Assembly: GCA_037576195.1 (NCBI GenBank)
Contig: CM075102.1
Coordinates: 51,022,745-51,086,744 of the forward strand
Reading direction: 5' to 3'
Source of the DNA: Phytoseiulus persimilis
Taxonomy: Eukaryota; Arthropoda; Arachnida; Mesostigmata; Phytoseiidae
DNA length: 64,000 nt
Shown here: positions 1 through 12,100 of the stretch, piece by piece
Layout of the letters: each line of letters begins with the position of its first letter
How positions within the stretch are numbered: position 1 is the first letter of the stretch
Program-made: the position numbers and the translations under genes
The notes under the pieces: generated by a model
What the model was told of the DNA's origin: nothing
The model's database searches: none
What the model saw: only the letters and a program-made list of their open reading frames with translations

Positions 1-2191
1 ATTCAGATCCGAGCTTCGAGAGCCTGAGGAAGGAACGACTACTCCATTTTGATATATTTGCTTAATCTTCTGGAGCCAGAAGGAGAACGGTAGGCGGAGA
101 ACGACTGAGAATCTGAAACCGGGGCCACGATGACGGGGACGCCAATGAGAATTGCTGATGCTGATCTCTGTCGGAAATAAACTTGTCAGCTCAATTTTCT
201 CCGGCACCTGAGGGTGCCCTGGATATCTTAAATAAATATTTCCAGATGGGTCTTTAGAATTCCTATCCACACGCACCTCCCAGAAAACGAGCCCCGCGAC
301 CTGAGTAGCTTCCATCCTGCATACCGCGAGCTCCTCAGAGTTCAGTATCTCTGACGTCGACTATTCATAGCAATTGAAAAACTTCGGCCGGAAGAGTGGC
401 GGACCATGAAATAGACGATTTCTGTGAGCCAGAGAAGAAATAATTGAGAGAACAAAAACGGTTCTTTCGCCTCGATTCTCGTTCGTCGTTGAGAAGGACC
501 GACACCGAAAGCATCGACAAAAACGTCAACAGAATCATTCATCATTATCAAGGGCGAAGTCGCTTCTCGAAAATGTCACCTCCATTACCTCCGGAATCTT
601 TCCCGAAGGTCTCTCCGATTAGCCTTTGCCCACATCGAAGCAACGGAGAAATTCTGCCAGCAGCCGACAGAAATTGATGATGTGCTCCAATTGAAGGAAT
701 GGCTCAACTAGTGAGAATTAAGAAGACTCAGCAGAGCTCAGACCGGCTAAAAACCCTCGCCCAGACTCTCTCGCGGGAATGAGTAGAATGCGGACGCTTT
801 CGCGGAAAATATCGTCGGACTGACGCACTTGGTGGGCTGATGACCCCACAAAACAACCACCCTTTGAAAACCAGGTTACAGACCGCTCGGTCATATGCCG
901 TAATGACACCATGATCAGACTCCCGAAGTTGAACAATACGATTATGTTGTCTTTCCGAGTCACTTGACAGCTATCGCTTTATCGTGGTTTGAGGTTGTCA
1001 GCGAGAGGTTGCTATCAACTCAGGTTTGGAGAATCTATGTCTATTTGAGATCTAAGATCGAATTTCAAACTCCAGTCAGAGATCGACGTCGCGCCCGGTT
1101 TCAGAAGCGAATTCGAACCGTTTCGCTTGCAGCGCGGTCTGACACGGAGCAAATCTTGTAGACGAGGTCTGCGGATGGGAGTTCGATGACGCTCCGGATG
1201 ATCGCTCTGTTGATTATTCAGCTCTCTTTGGCTTCACTAGACGATCGGAGTGCCTGCGAGCGGATATTTCTGCAAAATGGAATCTCCCTTGAGGTTGTGC
1301 AACACCTTCGAGGATCGCTCAAGACGAAAAAAACATTCCTTCACGCTGCAATTCTGCGTAACTTCAATGCCCCTGTTGGCAACTATAGACTCCACGAAGT
1401 TTTGAAAGCGTCTCGAATCTGGCTCCTTTCCGCAAACTCTTCCCGGAGAGGTTACGCAAGTTATCTCTCGAAAATATATCACTGAGGTCTCGGTCGAATA
1501 TACGAATATACTAGTTATCGCATAGTGATCCTTGCATGAATTTATTTTTCCAACTCGCGATCATATTTTTATCCCGGGAAGAACTCCGGTCTGAGTCCGA
1601 AATGTTCCCTCCGGAGGAGGAGAACCTCTGTTTGAGTTTTCACCTGCTCTGGCGCGTAGGTAGTCCGAGATACCGGAGCGCTTGACCAAGAAATGGAGGA
1701 CGACAACTCACGTGAACCCCCAGCGAAGTGATTCCGTTTCCCCAGCTGTCGTGGGAGGATGAGAGCCCACGAGGGCGCCGTGGAGTTCGCTCGTGTTACA
1801 GTGCAACGATGGGTTAGGCTTGAAGTAGAGGACAGACCAACATCGGCCATTTCGAGAACAAATACCATGTGTATCTTCGAGTCCTAGCCTGCCTGCTGTG
1901 GACGTTACGCTCAGTTGTCGACGAGGAAGCAACCCAACTCTTGGGGGTGTCTAGCAGTTGAATTCAAATTGTGAGCAGCCCGGATAGTTTTCGTTTCCGA
2001 CCTCTTCCGTCTTCAGCTCGACTGCTACATCTGCAAACGGAGTTCGCTGGTACGATGTGTAGATTTCAGAGCGTCAAGTCGGAGTCGCCTAACGAGTCCA
2101 CGCAATAGGTACGGTTGGCCTGAAATCTGAAGCTGTAGTTCCTGAGAGCTGCGTCGAGAGGGTCACCGTTTCCCTTTCAAACGACTCCCGT
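1..2191. other. No gene recognised
   Basis: Only short open frames of up to about 100 codons occur on either strand, and none resembles a family I know. No exon chain with conserved protein blocks could be built. The stretch may be intergenic or a long intron of a gene starting left of the window. Confidence 0.4.
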
Positions 2192-2479
2192 CAGTAGCGT
2201 ACCGAGAGGGGAGGGGAAAGGGGTAGTCCGCCCCGGGCATCAGGTCGATAGGGGCATCAGAATGCCTCTCAATGTTTCCTCACATCGGGGAACTTGAGCT
2301 CTCCCAGGTGGATCTCATCTCCGAAATTCTCAGAGAAGGGGCAAAGTCAGATCGTTGCACCTTGCATTGTTCACCCTCTTGGCGAACCATCATCTATATT
2401 TTCGCCAAAGACGAAAAAATAGGGTGGGGGGGGGGCATCAAATCCGCCCCGGGCATCATGGAGGCTCGCTACGCTACTG
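2192..2479. mobile_element. hAT-type MITE, 288 bp (family 1, copy A)
   Basis: Terminal inverted repeats begin CAGTAGCGTA and match at 14 of the outer 15 bases. The element is flanked by a perfect 8-bp duplication ACTCCCGT (2184-2191 and 2480-2487). An 8-bp duplication with CAG-type termini is the hAT signature. The motif CCGCCCCGGGCATCA appears as a direct repeat near both ends (2228-2242 and 2444-2458). No transposase frame is present, so this is non-autonomous. It has the same length and subterminal motif as the copy at 26258-26545. Confidence 0.85.
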
Positions 2480-2487
2480 ACTCCCGT

Positions 2488-3079
2488 AAACTAGGGATAA
2501 TGGATCGGGACTCTCCCCATGACCAGGCCGAAGGACCGTGACCCTGGGGGGAATTCTATAAAAAGCTTGTTCGAGCTTTATGGCTGACTGACACGGCGCG
2601 CTCCTGATCGCATGGAGACCGGCGAGACGAGGTAGATTCGTTCTCCCTGATACAACTTTCTACAGCGATCGATAGAATACATCGCGAGTTTTCATCGCAT
2701 TGTTAATTCCAACGTCGGCCATGAGGAGCTCACATAATTCCACGAGGCGATCCAGGTCTCCCCCTGATGCGTTTCGGGAGCCGGCGAAGGTGTGAGCGAA
2801 AAGCAGGATGTGCAGTGAGATTTCGGCATCGGGTAGCCAGCCGCCCGGAAGTGACTTGCGGGTGCTTCCCGATAGAATTCTTATCTGACGCTGCATATAG
2901 GTGCTTCCTGATTGTCTTGATGAGCTCAAGTGCTCTTGCGAACTCCGAGCTCATTCGTCAACGACGCTTTTTCTGATGACCCGAATCTGACTCGGATTCG
3001 AATCACGATTCCAAAGCAGATACGGTTTCGGGCAACGGTATTCACATATTCTCGAAGATTGATTCGGCCAATAGTTATT
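2488..3079. other. No gene recognised
   Basis: Between the MITE and the retroelement fossil. A minus-strand open frame (2660-2929) and overlapping frames on both strands from 2930 have no recognisable motif. Part of this may belong to the fossil, but I cannot show it. Confidence 0.3.
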
Positions 3080-4410
3080 ACCGGATTGCGCGGAAGACAT
3101 TCCCAAGACGGCCCAATCACACCGTGCAGCCCTTGGGAGTTCAAGGTGCCTGATAGCGCGCAGATCGTATCCGCTTCGCTCGACGACGTTTCGGTAGCCT
3201 CCAGCGGGAAGGAGCAACATCTCGATCACCTCAGGGTTCTCCGGGGGATCGACTCCCTGGGTCATCGTCTGACCGCGGTGGAGATCTCGCCATTGCCAGA
3301 GAGTGGACGGGATACCCGCTTTCCCCGAGCAGGAACGATGCCCGAATTCCAAGATTCCCCTGCAAGTGCAGTACTCCCAACGCTCCGTACCACGGGCGGC
3401 GAGGGCTGATCCAAGCTCTAGAGGTCGATCCGGAAGCAGAGAACGAAGCTTCAATGTGAGATGATGCGCTCTATCGACGTTGAGAGCGATCAAAGAACCG
3501 CTGGCTCGCGCGATCTCACTCACACACCCCGCCGAGGGCGCGCTCCTTACGACTGTCTCTGATGCCCCAAACGTGACAGTGGGAGCGATTCTCCAATAAC
3601 AGTCGAAAAGTGGAGTTTCGCGAGCAGTCGCGTCTTCCAGCAGGAAACTGTGGGACCCGGAAATGAGGAACCTCCGAGAAGGAGCTCTTGGTCATGAACC
3701 TGGCAATCCGACCATTCCTCCACTACGTTGGGAGACACCAGCTCACCATCTTCACAGACAACAGGCCTCCAAACTTCAGCACCAGGACGGCGGAGAGGAA
3801 TACGCCGTGCCCACGGTGTGGACTGCGACCAACTTGCCGCAGGACAGGAAGAATTCCTGAGCTCGAGACTTCGAGACACTGCGGTTCCGGGGCCCTCTTG
3901 TGAAGACGTCGACTGCGCGGCTTCGGGTCAGTCTCGACCTGCGACGTTTCCACGAAGGTCCGAGGTCGTGGTTACCCGAGAGCTGGCGCCGGCGAGTTCT
4001 CAGTATTCTCCAGGTCGTATCACACCCAGGTACGAATGCTCCGGTCAAAATGACCTCGAAACGCTTCGTTAAGCATTGCTTGGCGAAGGGCGTTCATCAA
4101 TGGGCAAGGCGATACGGGGATTACCAACGATCGAAGATACATCGTCTCGTGAAGAGTGAGCTTGGCAAATTTTGCCTACCTGCTTCTCGGTTTGCACAGG
4201 TTCACGTCGACCTGGTAACTAACCACGCTACCCTTTCCGCTGGGTCTCAGTACTTATTGACAGTCATAGACACCAGGTGGCTCCAGGATTTTCTACTGCG
4301 GTATATTTCTGCAGAAAATTGTGCGCAAGCTTTCTTTGAATGGCGGGTCGCACTGTTCGGCGTAGATTTCGCGCTCTCGGAAGTGTTGCAGCATTGGGGC
4401 GGGTGAAGGG
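3080..4410 (+). mobile_element. Broken Ty3/Gypsy-type retrotransposon pol fossil
   Basis: Fragments of a Ty3/Gypsy polymerase polyprotein lie in the family's usual order: a reverse-transcriptase palm region with the aspartate-pair motif (about 3160-3240), RNase H (about 3490-3850) and an integrase core (about 4080-4400). Parts fall in different frames and the copy is clearly broken, with several breaks. No gag, protease or long terminal repeats were recognised. Loss of both ends suggests an old, inactive insertion. Outer limits are approximate. Confidence 0.75.
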
Positions 4411-5093
4411 GCGGGTACTGTGGCGGTTCGGCGCCGCCCGTCTCTTATATAAGCCTGCCATATAATAACGACCGAATGAAACGCTCAGTATGATGCTAGA
4501 TTTCAGCTCAGCTTAACGCGTGCTCTTCCAGGCACAACCGAATCCGTATAATTTCTCATTGTTAGGGTTTCGAAAGTACGCGCGCTAGACTGTAAACATC
4601 AGATGGCCCAGCGCCTGTCCTGAGGGAAAAGTCATCCTATAAGATGACATCAAAGGTATTTGAAGCTCTATCTATGATTCGAAGCGAATGCATTTGGAAG
4701 AACACCCTCCTACGCTTTCAAGCGAAAGTGTCTCGTCTCCTCATTGTCGAAAGCGTCGCGGAAAGTGACGTTCGGTCGTGCCTCGGGCTGGCGTCGCGGT
4801 TTCGAGCTCTCAGAGCTTCTTGTCCGCTTTAGTGTCACTTCGATCGAGATTCATGAACCAGCTAATCTCTTTGGCTCCCATCGACTGAACATCCATGACC
4901 TGGTTTGAGATCCGACCCGACTCTCAGGGCTGAGATACTTATCCGTCTCGACTCTTCGAACGCCAAGTCGCATCGCAGTTCACCGGCGTTATCATCATCA
5001 ACAGCCTCGAACAAAATATCTTGAGTTGGCTTCCTTCTTGCTGTAAGTCAGCGTGCCACTTGACATTGTCGGAGTCCGCAACTACGAGCAAAC
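4411..5093. other. Intergenic; probable SUCLG2 promoter and 5' UTR
   Basis: No open frame of note. The stretch just before 5094 should hold the SUCLG2 promoter and leader, but I see no clear TATA box close to the start. Confidence 0.4.
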
Positions 5094-6353
5094 ATGCTAC
5101 GAATGCAATATCTGCTGCGAAATGCCACTCAGAGCACGAGAATGCTGCAAGCTGCAACGGTGCGCCATCTCAATCTCCACGAATACCAATCCAAGCAACT
5201 GATGGCTGATGGAGGGGTGACCGTTCAAAGGTTCAAGGTGGCCGATACATCAGCTCAGGCCCGCGATATCGCGCAGAGCGTGAAATACGATGAGTTCGTG
5301 GTTAAAGCGCAAGTTCTGGCCGGAGGCCGGGGTAAGGGTACGTTCAACTCAGGTTTGCACGGCGGCGTGAAGCTCACTAGAGACCCGGCTCAGGTGGTGG
5401 AGTTCGTTGAGAAAATGTTGGGCTATCGGCTCGTTACAAAGCAAACTCCGAAAGATGGCGTCATGGTGAAGAAAGTTATGATTGCTGAGGCGTTGGACAT
5501 CAAACGAGAAACCTATCTCGCGATACTCATGGACCGCACATTCAACGGGCCAGTAGTGGTAGCTTCACCGGCCGGCGGAGTTGACATCGAAGAGGTTGCC
5601 GAGAAAACACCAGAACTGATCTTCAAACAACCTGTTGATATCAACAAAGGACTCACAGACGAGCAAGCGATGTCGATAGCCAAGAATCTGCAATTTGAAG
5701 GAGCGAATATGAAGGACGCGGCTGAGCAGATAAAAAAACTCTACGAGGTGTTCCGTAAAGTCGATGCCACGATGGTTGAAATCAATCCTTTTGGCGAAAC
5801 ACCCGACGGTAGAGTCGTCTGTTTCGATGCCAAGATCAACTTCGACGACAATGCGCAGTTCCGCCAGAAAGATATCTTCGCTCAGGAAGATCATGCTGAA
5901 AGCGATCCTCGCGAAGTCGAAGCCGCCAAGTGGAACTTGAATTACATCGGAATGGATGGGAACATCGCTTGTCTTGTCAACGGGGCCGGTCTAGCCATGG
6001 CCACGATGGACATCATAAAATTGCACGGAGGCAACCCCGCTAATTTCCTCGATGTTGGCGGTTCTGTCGGCGAAGAGCAGGTGGCGGAAGCGTTTAGAAT
6101 CCTCACTCAAGATCCGAAAGTCAAAGCCATCTTGGTCAACGTTTTCGGGGGCATTGTCAACTGCGCTACAATCGCGAACGGTATCGTAAACGCGTGCAAG
6201 AAAATGTCTCTCAAAGTCCCCCTGGTCGTTCGCCTCGAAGGCACCAACGTCGAGGCAGCCAAGGAAATCTTGGCGAACTCAGGACTGCCAATTCACTCTG
6301 CTAACGACTTGGACGACGCCGCCACCAAGGCTGTGGCGAGCCTTCGAGGATGA
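5094..6353 (+). CDS. SUCLG2: Succinate-CoA ligase [GDP-forming] subunit beta, mitochondrial
   Basis: Beta subunit of the TCA-cycle enzyme converting succinyl-CoA to succinate with GTP formation in the mitochondrial matrix. The 419-residue frame is intact in a single exon. Residues 1-25 are basic, lack acidic residues and fit a matrix targeting sequence. The mature protein starts at LNLHEYQSKQLM. ATP-grasp blocks follow (VKAQVLAGGRGKG, about residue 65; AEALDIKRETYLAILMDR, about 130), then VEINPFGETPDG (about 225) and the CoA-ligase block GGIVNCATIANG near residue 350. Residue choices match GDP-forming SUCLG2 better than SUCLA2, from remembered family sequences. Length is about that of human SUCLG2. 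ATG 5094 is the first in-frame start. The lack of introns is unusual for this gene. A polyadenylation signal follows at 6581. Confidence 0.95.
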   Translation: MLRMQYLLRNATQSTRMLQAATVRHLNLHEYQSKQLMADGGVTVQRFKVADTSAQARDIAQSVKYDEFVVKAQVLAGGRGKGTFNSGLHGGVKLTRDPAQVVEFVEKMLGYRLVTKQTPKDGVMVKKVMIAEALDIKRETYLAILMDRTFNGPVVVASPAGGVDIEEVAEKTPELIFKQPVDINKGLTDEQAMSIAKNLQFEGANMKDAAEQIKKLYEVFRKVDATMVEINPFGETPDGRVVCFDAKINFDDNAQFRQKDIFAQEDHAESDPREVEAAKWNLNYIGMDGNIACLVNGAGLAMATMDIIKLHGGNPANFLDVGGSVGEEQVAEAFRILTQDPKVKAILVNVFGGIVNCATIANGIVNACKKMSLKVPLVVRLEGTNVEAAKEILANSGLPIHSANDLDDAATKAVASLRG

Positions 6354-6580
6354 ATTGTCGTCGCCGTTACCGCCGTGGGGAATCGCTCGTTTTCGTCAAC
6401 GACTGAACAGCGGCAGCCTGAAACCCAGCGAAAGCTCCGGAGGAGCGAAGCCGTTTTTGACTTCTCGTGGTTCCAGTCAGCTTTTTGGGCTCTGAGCGAA
6501 GGTGCTCCATCTATCTTGAATGGGATATTTTTTACTGCGCTGAGATAAATATGTTCTCCTGATAGGAGTATGTTTCTGAC

Positions 6581-6586
6581 AATAAA
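6581..6586 (+). promoter_or_regulatory. Polyadenylation signal of SUCLG2
   Basis: Canonical AATAAA 228 bases after the SUCLG2 stop, in the gap before OXSM. Confidence 0.6.
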
Positions 6587-6938
6587 ACGTGTATATATCA
6601 TATTTTATTCTCGAGGTCTTCGTTTTAGTTTACGAAGATTCACCGGAAGGATTTGAATGACCTACCTCAATGCTCCATCTGAATAGGATCTTGATCTGGA
6701 AATGCTCCATTCAAGGACGTCTTCTCTTGGAACGAGAAGGAGAGCTGACTCTGGAACACTACCGAATGAAAAGCTCGATCGCTATGAGTGTTTCTCGAGA
6801 AGCTCGATGACACATGCTCATGAAGTCGCGTTCGGCTCGTTGTGAGAGGTTGAAGATCAGGTTTTCGAAAACAACCTCCGGGGAGCGATTTCCTTTTTTC
6901 GCTCTCGGCTAATACAAGAAATACTCTTTGAATTGCAG

Positions 6939-8407
6939 CTGACAACATGTGGAGTGAATCAAATCAGATATTACTCGCGACGGGTCGTTGTCACCGGCCT
7001 GGGAGCTTTATCTCCTCTCGGGCGTGACGTTTCGACATCCTGGAGTGCTCTTCTAGACGGAAAAAGTGGAATAACTTCGACACCATCTGACGCTTCTTTC
7101 AAAGACCTTCCTTGTCGAGTGGCAGCATTCATAAATAAACCGGGAGAGCGACCGATCTTCGAGGCAACACATGTGGTTCCGACTTCTGAAGTTCGAACTT
7201 TGAGCTCGGCCACAGTGCACGTTCTCCAAGCTGCAGAGGAAGCTCTACAAGTAAGCATGACGAGCTGTTCTGCTGTCAGCGATGAGAGAGTTCCGCAAAA
7301 CTGACGGTTTTCGCTTGTGTCAGGACTCCCAGTGGAAACCGTCATCGGCGAGAGATCTGGAACGAACTGGCGTCGCAATCGGTATGGCCATGACAGATCT
7401 CGACTACGTTGTTGACACGGGGCTCGCCTTCAGGAGTGGTGGTCTGCGGAAAGTTTCGCCGTTTTTCGTTCCGAGAATTTTGACAAACATGGCAGCCGGT
7501 GCTATCAGTCTCCGATACAAATTCCAAGGACCGAATCACTCGGTAGCCACAGCGTGTGCCACCGGAATCCACGCGGTTGGAGATGCGTTCCAATTCATCA
7601 AATACGGTGCGTTGTGACGATCGCTGGCCGCGTGTGTGAATCTCCTCGCTCACGTCTTCTCGAAACACACGATTTCTAAGACATGGTTCGCATCTCACAG
7701 GGAAATCCGATGTCATGTTGTGCGGAGGAACGGAGTGCTCGATATCGCCACTCAGTCTCGCCGGGTTCTGCCGCATGAGAGCTCTCAGCGGCAAATTCAA
7801 TGATCGACCAGAGTCTGCTTCGCGACCTTTCGACAAAAACCGAGACGGATTCGTCATGGGTGAAGGAGCGGCGGTTGTTGTCCTCGAAGAGCTGGAGCAC
7901 GCTGAAGCGCGCGGAGCGAAAATTTACGGCGAACTTCTCGGTTACGGACTCGCTGCAGATGCACATCACATCACAGCTGCATCGGAAGACGGGAACGGCG
8001 CTTTCCTTTGCATGAAGTCTGCCTGTCTGGACGCCGGCATCCTTCCCGAACAGATTGAACACATCAACGCTCACGCCACGTCAACGCCTGGAGGCGACCT
8101 GGCAGAGGTCGCCGCGATAAATCGCTTGTTCTCGAATCAACTCCCACCCGTTGTGAGCGCAACGAAAAGCAGCACCGGCCACCTCTTAGGAGCCGCGGGA
8201 GCTCTGGAAACAGTCTTCGCAGTGAGAGCCGTCTCCGATGGCGTGCTTCCCCCTACCCTGAATGTCGACGTACTCGATGAAAAATGCTCCGGTATCAACT
8301 TGGTCGGAACAAGAGCTGAATGGCGATCAAAAAAGCGCAGGATTGCATTGAAAAACTCGTTCGGCTTTGGCGGAACAAATGCGAGCCTGATCATCGGTCA
8401 ATATTAG
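6939..8407 (+). CDS. OXSM: 3-oxoacyl-[ACP] synthase, mitochondrial (first exon not found)
   Basis: Beta-ketoacyl-ACP synthase (KAS II type) of mitochondrial type II fatty acid synthesis, which feeds lipoate production. Recognised exons: 6939-7250, 7324-7606, 7701-8407; junctions are phase-matched and introns are 73 and 94 bases. The protein starts with RRVVVTGLGALSPLG. The catalytic Cys lies in VATACATGIHAVGDAF (codon near 7555), and the two active-site His lie in INAHATSTPGGD and STGHLLGAAGALE. It ends NSFGFGGTNASLI, as in the family. At least 433 residues are encoded. No in-frame Met precedes the conserved core and a good acceptor ends at 6938, so a short upstream exon carrying the targeting peptide must exist (probably 6600-6900). 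I could not fix it. Same orientation as SUCLG2, about 0.6 kb downstream. Confidence 0.93.
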
Positions 8408-8645
8408 ATTTTCGGTCGGTTTCCTCCGGTCTGGGAAAATTCAAGAACTTTTTTTCTCACAACGAACATCAGGAGTTAACTTCGCTCCCGGATTTTGTAA
8501 ACTATAATCATCTGTCACATGAAGTAACTTGTAGAGTTTTGCTTGTTCTCGCTCCGGATCATGGAATGTGAAGCTATTCCGTCAAAGTGACTCCGCGCGT
8601 TCCAGTTGATTGAACATCCCGCTCGTAAGGAATGAGAACTTGCCG

Positions 8646-8651
8646 AATAAA
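8646..8651 (+). promoter_or_regulatory. Polyadenylation signal of OXSM
   Basis: AATAAA 239 bases after the OXSM stop codon. Confidence 0.55.
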
Positions 8652-9175
8652 TGGGAAGTCGAACGATGTAATAGTCCGGTTTCCTTGCTGAATGATTTTG
8701 GTGTGATCTCAAACGACTCATGTCTTCATGTGGTGGCTCTAATTGTGGTTTTAGCCAACTCCGCGTCAGCAGCTCGATTCGGATGCGGCATTTCGCGCGA
8801 GCTAATCTTCCATATCTTGTTCCACCCTGACAATCTTGGATATAGGGAGCGCGTCTTTCTCATATGGGCTCTCTTTCCACATCCGACTCTTTCCATCCGG
8901 CTCTCTCCGCCCGCGCGGTTCTTCGACACCGTAGTTCTCTCGGCGGCTCCGAATGTTTTGTGTTATCGAGCTTGACTTCTGTAATGCAAGTAAAAGCTTC
9001 CGCTGATTCGGATAATGACACATGGAATCACGTCCGAAATGTGTAAAATTAAGTGAATGTCCGAGCGCTGACGCTTTCTCCCGGCTTGGATTTACTCGAC
9101 ACAGAGCTGACCAGGAATTTCATTCGTCCTCATGTGAATTTCTATGAGAGGGAGCTGTTTTATTTTGTGGCTGCA
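8652..9175. other. Intergenic; upstream region of the CUB/sushi gene
   Basis: No recognisable coding block. The open frame of the next gene extends back to 9053 without a stop, but the only Met followed by a signal peptide is at 9176. Confidence 0.4.
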
Positions 9176-12100
9176 ATGTGGCGATTCTCATCGGTTTTGT
9201 TGTTGGTCGGAGTGGTGTCGTCAGCCTACGGTGCTGCCCTGGAGCGGGCATCACCGGGCCTGGAAGTGGCGGGTGGAAAGATTCGAGAGTGCATCGTCCA
9301 AACCCACTTGAAGATAAACCAGGGCCTCGTTATCCGTGATAAGATGCCCGATGGTTTCGACCCTTCGGAGCCGTGCCGAACCACCCTCCGGAGTCCTGAG
9401 GGAAAATTGCTCAAAGTGAAGCTGGATCTCGCGTTTCTCTACGGGCAGCGAGACTTCGTGCAAATCGCTGCTGACCAGAAGATGTGGTACATAGACAAAA
9501 CTTGTGCTCCCTGTCACGACGAAGTGATCGAAAGCTACGAGATCACCATCGAGTTTCTCCTAACCAACAAATCCAAATTCCAACTGAGGTATTCGACCAA
9601 CGATGGTGCCTGTCCGTTGCTGAAAATCGTCCCCCCATTAGTGATAAAAAGCCAAAACTCCTTGACGAGGAAAGTCGGCTCGGTGAGTTCCGCCGCTTCC
9701 TTCGAGACGGCACTTAAGCTCAACGTGTCACAGGAAGGAACCTTCGCGAGAGCTAGCGTGGCTCTCGAAGGTTGCTTCCCTCCGACAAACTACTCAACAT
9801 TGAATTCTTTCAGAGTTTCCAGCTCGAATGTCTCACCAGCAAAGACTACAATCTGATCGGCGAGAACCAAATTCGTTGTGAGGCTTTACCGAACCGCTCC
9901 GCGAACTGGAGCGCGCCGCTCCCGACCTGCCAACGGATCTCGAATTGTCCCAAAGTTGAGAAAGTCAGCGAGGTTTCTGGTCATCTATCCCTCGACCACA
10001 ACAGGAACGAAAACTATCACTGTAGCTGGCAAATAGACGCCTCGGGGCTCGATGCCAACTACATCGAATTTGTTCCGAGGTACGATCTCTTCAGTCTCGG
10101 ACACTGGGGGGGCGTCGGGAGGAATCGCGGACTCGCCTTCTATGACGGCGAAGGTCGTCTGAAGGTCGACAGCGGAGTGGGTTTACGCTACAGAACTAGA
10201 GATTCGACCCTCAAGATCTACCTCAACCTCTCCGCGAAGGACCTTGCCCCCGCGGCCAACGCTTCGTTCGCTGTCGACTACGAAATCTCGAGGAGAACAT
10301 GTCCAACTATCGACGAGGAGTCTTTTCCTTTCGGGAGCTTGATTCTAACTAATTCGTTCTTCGTGGGATCGAGCGTCAAATTCGAATGCGCTCCCGGTTA
10401 CAAAATGCTGGGGAAATCCGAAGCCGCGTGTATGAACAGTGGCAATTGGAGCTTCCAAACGGTGCCGGAATGTGTGCCCCTGAGTGCTGAGATCAACAAC
10501 GACCTCAACGTTATCTCCATAACCACCGAGGTGAGTCGTGTTCCGCTCGCCATCAACCCTTTTGCAAGCTTCGGAAAGGAACCAAGATGAGGAGTTGTTT
10601 CTTCTGAGAATCTCTAATCGTGAATCGGCCGTTGCTGGCAATAATCTCGAATTCCCTCTCATCATGATTAATCTGCTTCACAAAGCCAACCAAACCCATA
10701 TATCGGATGGAAATGCTAAACAGATGATGATGGTGGTTTGTGACGGGAACGACCATCATCCGTAATGCATCCTTCACGCGAAATTTGACTTTCTCAACGA
10801 AGGATCCAAGCGTTGCGGAGTTCCTTTAAGCTGTTTCCTGATTGCGCTTCCGAAGAAAGGGAGGAAACTCGACCAGCGAAAACTGATGAATAGCGGACTC
10901 CAGGTGTGACGTCCACTGCGGCTTCGTTAGCCGGCGGTCACGCGGTTTTTCTCTGCCTCTCCTCCGGATCAGACGCTTGGCTTGAGGGCATTCAACCTCG
11001 CTTCGGGTTGGCGTCTAGAACTGACTGTTTGACGAGATCGTACGCCATTCATGTGCCTCGCTCGTCCGGTGGAACGCTACACGCCGGGTTCCATTGTTTC
11101 GCTGGCGATACAGGAGTTCGGAGCTCTTCCAAGCGATGATTGTCCGCAACAAGAACTCAGTATACCGCTGATCCTCATCACGATTTGGCGTAGATTGAAT
11201 CTTTCCGCTCGATGGGACTCGCGAGGTACGCGTTGAGCGTCAAAAACAGGCGTCTCGGCGACAAGGGAGTCCACGACGGAGAAGCACGGAGGGATTTCCG
11301 GCGTTCCGCGTCGTCATAGAGCGTACGAGGCAATTTCAAACCTTCTTATGACGGCGTTCCCCGTTCTGCACTCTGGGTCCAGGCAAGCGGTTTCATTCAT
11401 TCAAGGAATGGATCCGTTTCGCGAGCAGCGGCCGTCATTTGGGGGATCTTCCCGAGTCTGGCTCGTTTCTGTGGGGGCTCGCATCATCTGCGAGTCAACG
11501 GAATATCTCTGAGAAATATGGATCTGCATATTTGATCTGGTCCTCCGATCGGCGCTTAGTATCATCTCGAGAGTAATTCAACACCGACTCGCGCGGATTC
11601 TTAAGGAAGCAGCGCTCCTCGATCTGTCCTTATTCAGTTGCAGCGCTGTAAAACAACGAGAAAAACATCCCACAAAAGCCCCCGAGAGCGGAGTTGAGTG
11701 CTCATCGATAACTCCGATATTCAACCCTGCAATAGTTTCAATCTTCCGTCCTCTCTTCCCCCCAATTCCGTTCGACACGCAACAACAGTGTATCAACGTG
11801 GGTTCAGATCCCCAGCAGATCTTTACTCGGCGAGCGCTCGGCGAGGAATCGATGGTTCGACCCAGTATCGAATCGTTTGAAACCCGGCCAAGAGAATCTC
11901 AACGGAGAATCTAATGGAGCTTCAGGACGCGCGGCCCCAACGGTTGCCCGGGGCTGAGATCAAGGCAGTCCTAAATCAGTTCAGGAGTATCAATTCAAAT
12001 TCAGCGGCTGTATACCTTCGAAACCGGTCATGGGACATCGAATCGGCTGCGACTGACGAGGACACGAAGCGGTGATAACCGGTGAACGACTTCTTCTCGG

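Noticed and set aside
2951-3523. 190-codon minus-strand open frame
   Set aside because: It is antisense to the Gypsy pol fossil and has no motif of its own.
9683-9813. Open read-through of the first intron of the CUB/sushi gene as coding sequence
   Set aside because: Removing it restores a sushi domain with its four Cys in order and keeps phase. Reading through ends shortly after the splice site.
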